Origin: Pleodorina starrii
Taxonomy: Eukaryota > Chlorophyta > Chlorophyceae > Chlamydomonadales > Volvocaceae
Length of the DNA: 64,000 bases
Direction of reading: 5' to 3'
NCBI GenBank assembly: GCA_030267565.1
Contig: BRXU01000012.1
Coordinates: 228,501 to 292,500 of the forward strand
Made by a program: the position numbers and the translations under genes. This document shows, piece after piece, positions 1-10,401 of the stretch (position 1 is its first letter; each line of letters opens with the position of its first letter). A model generated the notes under the pieces. It did not search any database and was not told where the DNA came from. It saw only the letters and a list, made by a program, of their open reading frames with translations.

Positions 1-316
1 TAAGGGTGTCTACATCCGATTTGTGATTTGCCATCAAATGCCCATGCAAGGCATCACACCTATGTCGTTACTTGTCAGGAAATCACACTGGCCGCATCCC
101 GACCCAAACAACAAAAGAACTCGAACGCTTTCACCAACCACCAACGAACAACGAACATAACCCTAAACAACATGTGTAGCTGCCGTAACCTGTACCGCGC
201 CCTATACCGCACCCTGCACCCAGAGCCGTATACCCTGATGTGCTGTATACACACCCTGAAGTACCGTACTGTACCCTGCTGTGCCGTATATTTATACCCT
301 GCTTTGCCGTACTTAC

Positions 317-3300
317 CTGCAGGTTCTTGACGAGCACGTTTTTGTTGTGCATTCGCTTGGCGGTGAGCGCCAGTGCCACCGTCAGAGTCACCAGCAGTCC
401 CTCGGGAACCACCGCCACGATCACCGAAATGGCGAACACAAGCGCCTGGAGACGGGGGGGGCGGGGGGTTTTGTTTTTTTGTTTTTTTGGGGGGGTTTTG
501 GGTTCCAGGGTTTAAGGGTGTAGGGGTTTTAGGGGTTTTAGGGTTTTAGGGGCTGGGGTGAGGTGAGGTGACGGGGATGGGGCGGGTGAGGTGAGGCACA
601 GGCGGGCAGGCATCACCCACCCACCCACCTGAACCACTTCCATGACGCCCATGCCCAGACCCGCTGCCAGGAACACCGCTCCAATAATCATGGCGGCTGC
701 TGAGATGAAGGCGATGAAGCGGTTCAGCTGCGGGCGGGCGGGCGGGGGGGAGGAAAAGGTGTTGGGGTTGCGGGGCAGCGGGGTTACGGGGATGGGGCAA
801 CCCAAAGTTAGTGGCCGAGGGCCGTGTCATTCAGCTCAGCACAGCTCAGCGCAATGCAGTGCAGTCTGCAGTGCAGTGCTGGTGGAATACTCAACTCAGC
901 CCGTCTCAGCTCCTCTCACCTCTCGCACAATGGGCGGCTGATTGTCGCCGCGCGTCTCACCCGCTAGGCCGGCGATCTGAGGGCATTCGTGGGGGGTGTT
1001 GGTGGTGTTGGTGTTGGTGGTGTTGGTGGGGGGAAAGAGAGGGGCCCCGGTTAGTTGTCTGACGGCGGTTGGGAGTGGTGGTTGGTGGTTGGGCCGATGG
1101 GGCGCGTGTGCCAACCGCCGTACCAGCCGAGCCGCCAATGTGGCCCATGTGTTGGCGCACTGTTTCGGTCACACTCGCGCATTCACGGCCCTCAGCGCAC
1201 AGCCCTCTGCACTGCTGCACCTACTGGCTCCACCCTTTCCCCCACAACACACACCCACCCCACCCACTGATTCATATAACCCCTCGGGTTTGTGTGTGGG
1301 TGTATGGGTGTGTGTGGGGGTCTGGAGTATAACATCGTAACGCCAACACCATATCGTAACACAGGTGCGATACACACCGGCTTGCGTTCCTCCGGGTAGG
1401 TCCACTGTAAAACGGTTCGTACATATTAAACAAACGCAATGTACGACATGTCGTACCCACCTGTCCCATGACGGTGTTATCTCCGGTTCCGATCACGATG
1501 CCCCGTCCGTGACCCGACGCCACAATGGTCGAGTAGAACAGCAGGTTGGTGGCCTCGATGGCGGGAATCTGATGGATGTACGGAAATGAACGAAAGTGTA
1601 CGGCAACGAATGATGGAAGAAGGGCGAACAGATGAAGCACCCCGGGGGCCGCACATCGACACACCAGCTATGTACCTTTGCTCTGGGTCTGCCGTCGCCG
1701 CCACCCTCCTCAATGTCGCCCGCATGGTTTGTGGCGTACAGTGTGGGGCCGCGCTCACACGCCTCCGGCTCGCCTGGGGGGGGGGGGTAGAGGGCGGGGT
1801 GGGGTGGGGTGGGGTGGGATGGTGTGGGGTGGGGTGGGGTGGGATGGGGTGGGAGCGAGCGGCCGAGGGGTTGGGTCGTAGCTTGGGTGAGATCAGGGGC
1901 GGGGGCGTGAGCCGTTCGTCGTTGAGCCGTTCGTTTTCATGAGTAGTTGCCTTACCGCTTGAAGACGGGGATGGACACGGGTACCTGCGAGCAGAAGAGT
2001 ATGCTTGCTTCCGTGGGAGGAGGCGAGCCTGGTAACCGACTGCGCTATCTGCCGCGGGGCGGTGTAATGGGCAGAAGACGCAGCGGAAACCTGTCAGTAC
2101 TGACTATATGAACTCGCGAAATTGCTCTTTCCGTCGCGCTCAGCGCGACTTGCACTTCGCTCTCACTGGTACGGCCAGGCCGTACCACCAACGAACAGCC
2201 GAGAACGCTCTCGGCAAATACACAGAAAACCTTGGTTTTCTTCGTTTCACTCAGAAAACCTTCAGCCTTCTGCGCGATTCATAACCCGCTCGGCTGCACA
2301 CAGCAACACAGAGCACTAGCTCGCGCGCGCTGGGTGCAGATGTGCGTGTTTGGTTTTTCCCGGACACGTGTTGTACCGGTACTTTGCCCCCGGGGCTTTG
2401 CCGTACTGTCTCGTACACACCATTGCACACCTGTTAGGGACGAGTTGTCCACTTTGAGGTTGTACGAATCGATGACGCGGATGTCGGCCGGAACCTGGTC
2501 GCCCTCCTGTCGTACATGCATTCGTACCCGGGGGGCGATGGATGCGTGAAGGAGGGGCGGGGCGGGGTACATGCCGTCATGCGTTGTCGTCTGGACTGAA
2601 AGGTCGGCGGTGACACCGGTGGCGGTGGCACCGGTGCCCGTAGTTGTGCAGATAGATTGCGAAGCGCCCCAACCGCTCCCCAGACCCAGACTCAGTCCCC
2701 TCCACACACACACACTCCCCCACTTCCCCCCCCCCCACCTGGAACTCCACCAGATCTCCCGGCACCAGCTCCACCGCCTCCAGTACGTTGGGCGCCCCGT
2801 CCCGCACCACCTTGCACTTCTTGGGGATGAGGCTCTTGAAGCCGTTCATGATGGCCTGGGGGGGGAGGGGTCGGGGGGGTGGAGGGGTCGGGCGTCGGGA
2901 AGGGGAGGAGGAGGGATGGGGAGGAATGGTAAGGAGGAAGCGAACAGGAGGCAGTGAGGCGGAGGGTGGAAAGGTGGGAAGTAGGCAGGGGAGGGATATC
3001 GAGGGGATCAGGGAGGGGGGAGGCTGCTGCGAGAAGGGATCGATGGCGAGAAAAGGACAGCCGCTCGAAGCGTCTTCGGAGCTAACGGGCCGACGGGTGA
3101 TGGAGAAACGGTGAAATCGGTTATGGGCACAGTAATGGTGGACGATGCGACGGGAGAGGTACCATATACACAAGAGAGACATACCGGTACATGCCGCCGC
3201 AGCGAACCAACCTAACGGAGGCGACGTTGGCGATCGACTTCAACGTGTGGCGGGGGCAGGGTGGCTGTCTAAAGATTTGGATATGGAGAAATTTTTGGAA

Positions 3301-4358
3301 ATCTGAAGATAATTTTGCCATGCGGGTGTCCAGGGCCCCGAGCGAGGGCGGGAAAACGGGCGCGTCTGAACACGGGGGACGGGGCCAAGCAAGCGCGTGG
3401 GGTAAAGCAAACCAGGTTGCGCCCGTCACCGCGCCCACGCCGGTTGCACCCACCATCGCACCGTCACGCACCTGTGACTTTGCTTCCTGGAAATAGGCAA
3501 AGGTGGAGGAGATGAAGATCACCAGGATGAGCACAACTCCAAGGTACAGGTTGGAGACATCGGACTGGTCGATGCCGTACGCGATGAAGCACATCGCGCC
3601 GCCCGTGAAGAGCAGCAGACTGAAGAAATTGGTATATTGCTCCACGTATAACATCCTGTTGGTTAGTTGTTGATTGGTTCATATCGATCAGTTGGTTAAC
3701 ATTTACTAATGATGGTTTTTGGTTAGTTTTCATTTCAGCTAGCAGTTACAACACCGAAGAAGATATAACAAATTAGCTGCGTCGTTGTAGTCGCTTGGTC
3801 GATAAGGAAGGAAGTGTAGCAGGCGGTATCACGAGGTATCACGTGGGATTGGGTGTTTCATGTAGTCGGACGGCGGAGAAAAACAACTGGCCCGCCGTTT
3901 CGCGAGCATCCCAAATCCATAATGCAAGAATATTGAAGGCGAGGAATTAACACACGTGGACGAGGGAATGCCGTCGCAAAAATAGGGTAAGCCTAGTTTG
4001 CAGAGTTCTGTCGAGGGCTCAACTCGTTCGAGTCTGTCGGAGAGGCGACGAGGTGACTCAGTGACCGACTCGAGCCGGCGCTGCCGAGGACCTGCATTCA
4101 CGGACGACGGACCTACCATGCCGGCTTGACGTTCGGGGGTGTCAAGCGATTCTCGCCGTGCCTTTTCCGGCTCTCCAGAACCTGCGCCGTCGTGAGCCCC
4201 TGCTCGAAGGAGACGTTGTATTCGGCGGCGAGCTCCTCCAGGCTGAACTCATGCGCGACGATTGGCAGGTCCTTGCGTAAATTCTTCTGTTTCGTATCTC
4301 CACCAACGCCTTTCTTTCCGCCAAAGCATCCTCGGCCCCCGCTGTCTGCGTCGGCCAT
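317..4358 (-). CDS. P-type IIC (Na+/K+-ATPase type) catalytic subunit, N-terminal 370 residues, cut by window edge
   Basis: Ion-pumping ATPase of the plasma membrane. Nine phase-consistent exons: 4358-4117, 3655-3472, 2855-2739, 2506-2431, 1773-1676, 1568-1461, 976-920, 727-629, 445-317 (1,110 nt, 370 codons). The N-terminus has an LTPP motif before M1. M1/M2 lie in exon 2 ([11 protein letters not shown], then FAYFQEAKS). The actuator domain has [10 protein letters not shown] and DNSSLTG, and exon 6 has [10 protein letters not shown]3 is exon 8. M4 is exon 9, with VVPEGLL near residue 341 followed by LTAKRM and KNVLVKNLQ; this run separates the IIC pumps from SERCA and H+ pumps. The start is the ATG at 4358; an upstream in-frame ATG exists but gives no family similarity. 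The phosphorylation loop (DKTGT) would lie left of base 1. Oddity: the actuator TGES reads TGEP. Whether it moves Na+/K+ or H+/K+ cannot be told from this half. Confidence 0.9.
1797..1853. repeat. (GGGGT)n array in a pump-gene intron
   Basis: Tandem GGGGT with occasional GGGAT units, just downstream (on +) of the exon 5 acceptor of the ATPase gene. On the gene strand it reads CCCCA, forming part of the polypyrimidine region. The G-rich strand has quadruplex potential. Confidence 0.85.
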
Positions 4359-5003
4359 TTCGGAACTGCGCATGGGATGCCCGAGCGAGAAGAAAGTCAC
4401 GACGACGCGTTAGGTGGCGGAATAACTGATAGTTTGAAACTAAAGTTTCATGTAATATACAAGCAAGATGCACATCGGCCCTGCCCACCTTGTCACTCCT
4501 AGCTAGCCCTCCGCTCGTCGAGCCCGCTCTGCGCAAGAGTTCCTCGCGCTACTCCAAAACCGTTTACCAAACTGCTGACATATAAAATTCTAATCTGTAA
4601 CAGCTTAGCCACTTATGATTGATGGGTAGTGTAGTAGGATGCCCGTTGATGAGAAAAAAGGAACCTGAATCTGGAGCAGTTCGGCAAGGTAGGGTTTCTC
4701 TAATCCACTTGATCTAGAGAGTTCAAGCAAGGATGGGGCCCACTACCTGTAATAAATTATTGACGGGCCGGTCATTTTGCCGTGACGGTCACACTGCGGT
4801 TGCGGTCCGTGGACCAACGGTAACCCCGCTGCTGGTTATCTAAACAGTCTGACCCCGAATTCTGTAAACACCGACCGGACACAATAGCTGAAGTGGAAAC
4901 TCTTAATTTACGATATCAATATACTTATACTTAAGACTGTGTTGCGGTCATTCATCTGTCTCACTCGAAACTGTCTGGAGCGAATTAGGTCTTTGTAGGG
5001 ACA
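4359..5003. promoter_or_regulatory. Divergent intergenic region between the pump gene and the beta-like gene
   Basis: These 645 bases separate two divergent start codons and presumably hold both promoters. The sequence is noticeably more AT-rich than the flanking exons, with a TATA-like stretch near 4579-4589 (atataaaattc) and another AT-rich stretch near 4905-4935. No defined operator can be named from sequence alone. No gene is seen here. Confidence 0.45.
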
Positions 5004-6357
5004 ATGCCGGGCGTAGATGGAGCGCAATCAGGACAAGTGGTAAGCTAAAAAAATATGTCGTGAGCTGTGCTGGCGCTCCTTGCCGAATTTGATGTTTAAG
5101 GTCCTGACCTTGCGGGGCTGACCTTGCCATGGAGAACGCGCTCAGGCGCTTACCTTGGAGGACAAGGCAAAGAAGCGGCGTCTTAAAATCGTTGTGTTTG
5201 AGACAAGTAAGTTAGCGATGCTGCAACGGGAAGCTCCCCGGTCCACCGACGAGAGGAGGGCCGCCAAGGGTGCACGCCGGCACACAGCGGGTTACTTGTC
5301 AGCCGGCGGGTCACCGGCCATCGCTCCCTCCAAATGCGCTCGCTACCTCCAGAGCGCTTCCCGTCTTTCCATGTCCACGCACATATGCACATCATGGATG
5401 CAGATATTCAGCGCGCCGCTTGCTAGGCGGCCGTAATGACACCTGTCCGTTTATCGCGGGGCTGAGCCTACGCAGCAGGCCGCATCCCTCTTCACACACA
5501 CAGTCACACACCACCCACACACAATCACACCCCCCACACACACAGCACACACACATCGGGTTTTGCCCTTTGCGGTCATCGGCGCCACCAAAGACCAAAC
5601 GCTCCGATTATGTCATCACGCGCGAATCACCCACAAACGCCGCCGCGAGGGCCGGTTTTTTTCCAGTCGCTGCAGTGTTTATGGCTTATAGGCCGAAGGG
5701 CCCCCTCCCGCAGAGGCCCCCGCAGAGGCCCTCCGCCACCGCCTCCGCGGCCTCCATTACCGCAGGAGCACACGCTGTGGCGCTGCTCCCTCCTTCCCTC
5801 CCTCCCTCCCTCCCTCGCTTGCCGCGGCTCGATCGCTGCGGCTCGTCTTTCTTTATCCGCCCGCCCTCCCGGAGCGGTTAGGATAGATTGATTCTTGATA
5901 CCCTCCCTTCTGATCAGCACACGTCGTGTCGTGTTTCACACACCGATCGCCCGCTTTGCCCCCGCCCCCAACCCCGCCCCCAACCCCGACACCCAACCCG
6001 CGTACTGCATTCGGGCGCAGTCGGGCTGATCGCCTACCTGCTGGTGCTCTACGCCTTCTACGCCGGCTTCTTCACAGCGCTGTTGATGATCGCGTTGAGC
6101 GTCCGGAAAAATAACTACTTGCGTAAGTTCGTATTGCACGCAGCCGACCCATGGGTCATCCGTTGCGCCCCCGGACGGGTGCGCGGCATTGTGGTGGTGT
6201 CAGGGGTCATTGGTGAGCCGTACCTGTCGCACTGTCGTCCACCGCTGATTCCATCGCAGATCTAAACGCAAAGCTGACGGGCCACGTCATCCCGAATGAT
6301 TACTACACGACCCCCTGGATCTGGCTCCGAGACCATTTGGCGCACTCGTCCGGCTGA
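5004..6357 (+). CDS. 98-residue single-pass membrane protein resembling the N-terminus and membrane span of a Na+/K+-ATPase beta subunit
   Basis: Four exons: 5004-5039, 5146-5206, 6021-6122, 6260-6357 (297 nt, in phase throughout). Donors are GTAAGC, GTAAGT and GTAAGT; acceptors are CTCAG, CGCAG and CGCAG. Start ATG 5004, stop TGA 6355-6357. The order is a short N-terminus, a basic patch KAKKRRLK at residues 19-26, then one hydrophobic segment (about 34-59) rich in Tyr/Phe (LLVLYAFYAGFFTALLM), then a 39-residue tail. Beta subunits start the same way: basic cytoplasmic end, then a Tyr/Phe-rich single span. The roughly 230-residue ectodomain and its disulfides are absent. It is divergent from, and 645 bases away from, the pump gene, which supports an accessory role. 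The exon structure is well supported; the beta relationship is inference. It could equally be an unrelated small membrane protein. Confidence 0.7.
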
Positions 6358-7872
6358 TTCGCTGATTTGTGGGGGCGAGGGCGCCGGATCAACGTCTGCA
6401 GTGCACACCAGGGGTGGACAAACCTGCTGGCGCGCCGGCTGTGCCTTGCCTATCGAGGTTCCGGAGCCGCGCCATTTGCGACTTTGCGACAGGCCCCACC
6501 GCGGCTCAGATCTGCACTGGCGTCTGACTGACGGTTGTTGGCGGATACGGCAGAGCGCAGAGGCCGAGCGACGGGCATGACTTCGGGAAGAATCGTGCAA
6601 TGGTGGATCGTCGAGCGGCAGAAGGCGTACTGGTGGATGTATGCACGGCTGATGTACGGCGGAAGTACGGCGTAGGGTTGGGTTGGACGTTGGAAGGGTG
6701 GTGCGTGCGTTTCGGCGAAAACCGAGGAACCGACACGGGGGTTGTGTGTGCGGTGAGACCCACGGGTCGCGGGCGCTGATGGAGTGGGTTGGGCGGCGGC
6801 GGCCGCTTAAGCAACGCAACTTTTGGGAACTGACGGCAGTGTTGTGTGAATACGTTGTGTTTCGGGGACTGGAATGACGTGATGCATTTTGTGATGTCGC
6901 CGTCGTGGCGCTAGGCCGCAGTAAGCAAGCAGAGGAGTAACAAGTCGGAGTACCAGCCCTTCCGCCGTTCGGCTATGCTGACGGATGACGAACAGGCGAA
7001 GAGGCGAAGGAAAGGAGCAGGCGGGGGGCTGAGGCGCGTTGTTGTTCCTCTTGCGGAAAGTCAATGATTCATGTCGTGTAACGGGTATGCTGAGAGCGAC
7101 TCCGGCCCCCAGCACCGGTCTGTGCTGCTCCCTCCCTGGACCTGTAATCTCCTGGCTCTGCCGAGGCTGACGTGCTGACCGACTGGGCTTTGAGATAAGA
7201 GGGCAAGCGAAAGGGGAAGCGGGGACCGGCTGCGCTCCGCTGCATCCAAGTCAACAAGCCGGGAATGTGGAGGAGGAGGACGGTAAGCACGTGCACGTGC
7301 ACGTGCAGCTTCTGCGGACTACACGTGGACGTGGAGCTTCTCCGGGAAGTGGGGTGAGGATGAAGTGGGGAGAGGGCGCGCAGGAGGCAGGACGAAGCCA
7401 ATCGACGAGTTGCTGTTGTAAGTTTCGCCTCGCGCAGTGCGTTAGGGAAAGGTACCTTGGCAAAAGGTGCGTTTATTAAAATATCGCGCGCCAGGTCGGA
7501 TGAGCGGACCTTTCTACATGCTGACCTTTACACCGTCGGGTGCGCGCCAGTGTGCTGTGCTGTTGCCCGTTTGTCAACTGCTGGTCGTAAGATAGGACCG
7601 CACGGTACGGCCTAATTCGCACCGCGCGCGGCATGGGCCCTTGGATTGCTTTTCAAATGCAAGGTTCAAGTCTGCCCTGAATTGCGTTCAACATTCGTCA
7701 GCTGCAAAGGGGTAAAAGTGAGCTTGATCTGTACCGTAACGCCGAAATCTGAAAAGCTACTCATCGTGCAATAATTATTGGAGCAGAGCAACAATTGACC
7801 AGCAAACATCGGTGTTGTTTAGCTACGATTTGCGGGCGAAATTGCAGCTTACGGTGCTGTATTTGCGTGAGA
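6358..7872. other. Intergenic region, no gene seen
   Basis: About 1.5 kb between the beta-like gene and the SYLF gene. It presumably contains the 3' UTR of the first and the promoter and 5' UTR of the second. Open frames here are short, lack family resemblance and have no convincing splice partners. Confidence 0.5.
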
Positions 7873-10401
7873 TGGCCGAAGCCAGAACCGAGGCTCCTAG
7901 CGGGCCGGCCAACGCATCCGCAAATCGCGCATCACACGTTTATGAGTTCAAGGAGACCGCAGAAGACGCGGTGAAGCAGCAGTTGTAAGCGTTCCGCTTC
8001 GTTTCGTCCCGCACTTGGTAGTTTGGCTATTGGCTCGACGATTAAAATTCGTCCCGCCTGTGCCAGGGCCAAGGACGCGGAATGGGCAGCGGAGCTAATT
8101 ACCAAGCTTATTACAGCAGGCGGCGATGACGCCATGAAGCCTGGCATCGTGAACGCTTGCGAGGTGCGTGCGTTGGAACTGGCTTCTCACGGGCGTCGCT
8201 GCCCTGCACGACCAGCAACGCGATAACTTAATACAGCAGGAAGCAAAGAACCATACATTTTTATGTGCGTAATGTTGATTCGCGTCATTTCCATCCCCGC
8301 GCCCATAGTTTTCAAATCTCCGACTGACCAAAGCAGCGCCGAGAGAAGCCCCCCGACCTGTGTGCAACCCCACGCCCCGAACATGCCCCAAAACACACAA
8401 CAAACACACAAACACGCGCACGACTTCCCCCACAAACTCCCCCTTGCTGCTCCCCACAGGGCCTCGCATTCGTCCACGTGGCCAAGGGCGGGCTGGGCAT
8501 AACCCTCGCCCGTGGGTCCGGATTCGTCATCCGCAAACTTGACCAGGCAGGTTTGCAACAGTCGTACGGCCGTACGGCAGGGGATACGCTAGCGACTGCT
8601 GTAGCGCTGCTGGCACCGTGTACGAAACAGGCTTCCCCTCGATCCGAGATGAAACCGAGATGGCGAGTAGATAGGCCCGGTGCGCGTGTCTTGGGTCCTT
8701 GGTGCCTGGCGCCCCTCCTGCGAGGAACAACAACGGTGAACAGTGGCTGAAACGACTGATCGGAACCGCTCCGGAACCGCTCCGGAACCGCTGCATGCCC
8801 CCCAACAGGACCGCTTCGGCAACTCGCGCTGGTCGGCCCCCGTGTTCTTCACCGTGTCGCAGATCGGCTTCGGCGTCGCTCTGGGGTATCAATCGGTGGG
8901 TCGGTTGGGTTGGGTTGGCTTGGTTTTGGTTGGGTTGCACGGGGGTCAGTTTTGGGATTAATGCAGGATCACGTGCCCTCAACAACAGACGACTACAACA
9001 ACAGGTTCCCTCACGGATTAGATTTCACTCTGTACTCTGTAAGGGTGAAGCCGTACCCATTACCCCCGCGAAGAGGCGACCTTTTTCTCTGCCCCCGGGT
9101 TTAACGCAGGACCCCTAACGCCCTTAGCTCCCTGCGGCTCGGCTAACAGCGCAGTGAAGAGACCCTCGTGGCATTTCCTCAAATAAAGCAGCGCCTGCTC
9201 GTCCTCAACGCAACGTTTCCTTTTGATCTCTTTGTTATAATTATTCTGCCCTGTGGCCCCTGGCGACTTGTGGACTTCGCACAGGTGGATTCCGTACTGG
9301 CGCTCATGTCGTACAGCTCCATCGAGCGGTTCACGCACGACAAGGCGGTTGTGGGCACCGACCTGGGGTTGGTAACCACGGAGGGCGCCACCAGCGGCGT
9401 GCCGGCGGGTACCTTTGGTCGTACCAGCCACATGGACGTGCAGGTGGGGTTACGAAGGCCGTTGGCGGATAGTTGGTTAGTGGCATGGAACCATTTTGTT
9501 GCTGGCGGTTGGAAGTTGGGACTCGTTTGAAGCGTCATTATTCAGCCTCAGGGCGGGGCGCCCCATGGCCTTTGCGCCGCAGGCCGCCACCGCACCAGAC
9601 ACCACACGCGTGCCGCTGACTGACTGACTGACTGACGTGCCACTTTAACCCTTACCCTGTCCGGCACGGACGTTTGCACTGCCGTACTGCACGGCAACTA
9701 ACCCAGGCTGACAACACCAACGCCGTATTTGCGTACAGCTCCTCCGCGGGGCTGCTGTTCAACCTCTCTGTCAATGGTGAGTGAGTACGGAACCCACAGG
9801 GGCGCGAGGGGCCACATGGGGCAGTGGTTTCGGAGGCTGTAGCAGTGTTTTGCGGACAGCAGCAGCAGCAGGTTCGATCATTGCAGTGCGTTGGCACGGG
9901 TAGTAGCAGTAGTTTGTTCGTGTGGACAAAAGGACATGGCCGCTGCTTGTGGCACACCTTTCGTCCCCATGGAAGACGCATACGGTTCACCCGTCATGCG
10001 GCAAATTCTCAGCAGCACCTCACCCTCATGAAATCCCAGCACCCCTCCGCTGCGGTATCTTCTTCCTTACCCCTCATGTAACCCACCGTTCGCAGCCCCT
10101 CCTTCCCACAACTGGCGCCAACATCTTCTTGCCCATACACACGCCCGTCTCCCCCCCCGCCTTCCCTCTCGCTCGCCCATTATTATCCCGGTACTGTACG
10201 TGCGGCCTGTCCCTATTTTGCTGCCGTACCGCCGTACTACTGGGCTCAGGCACCCAGACGTGGCCAAACCGGGACCTCAACCGCATGCTGTACGGAGACA
10301 CGCCGCTGGAGGACGTACTGCACGGCCGTACGGCAACCTTCCAGGAGATGCTGCCGCTGTACCGCAAGATTGCGGACACGGGCAGGGCCGCGGTCGCCTA
10401 G
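7873..10401 (+). CDS. SYLF-domain (Ysc84/SH3YL1-type) lipid-binding protein, complete, 254 residues
   Basis: SYLF domains bind phosphoinositide membranes and, in Ysc84/Lsb3, actin. Seven exons: 7873-7985, 8067-8163, 8460-8546, 8809-8895, 9285-9443, 9707-9776, 10250-10401 (765 nt). Start is the ATG in agATGGCC; stop is TAG at 10399. The domain fills nearly the whole protein: a helical start (TAEDAVKQQL, AKDAEWAAELITKL), the family core GLAFVHVAKGGLGITLARGSG from about residue 71, then WSAPVFFTVSQIGFGVALGYQ, FTHDKAVVGTDLGLV, AVFAYSSSAGLLFNLSVNG, and the closing LNRMLYGDTPLEDVLHG. No SH3 or FYVE domain is attached, so it is a stand-alone SYLF protein. Intron 3 appears to use a GC donor (CAG|GCAGGT); using the nearby GT would break the frame. 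Intron 6 holds a copy of the dispersed GATACCGCAGCGGAGG repeat. Confidence 0.88.

Noticed and set aside
2028..2060. tRNA-like A-box (TAGCGCAGTCGG) on the minus strand
   Set aside because: No matching B-box, T-arm or acceptor stem downstream. It lies inside a pump-gene intron and is at best a degraded tRNA-derived fragment.
5155..5436. Frame starting at TTG 5155 as an independent small gene
   Set aside because: Only 5146-5206 is coding, as exon 2 of the beta-like gene; the rest lies beyond a strong GTAAGT donor.
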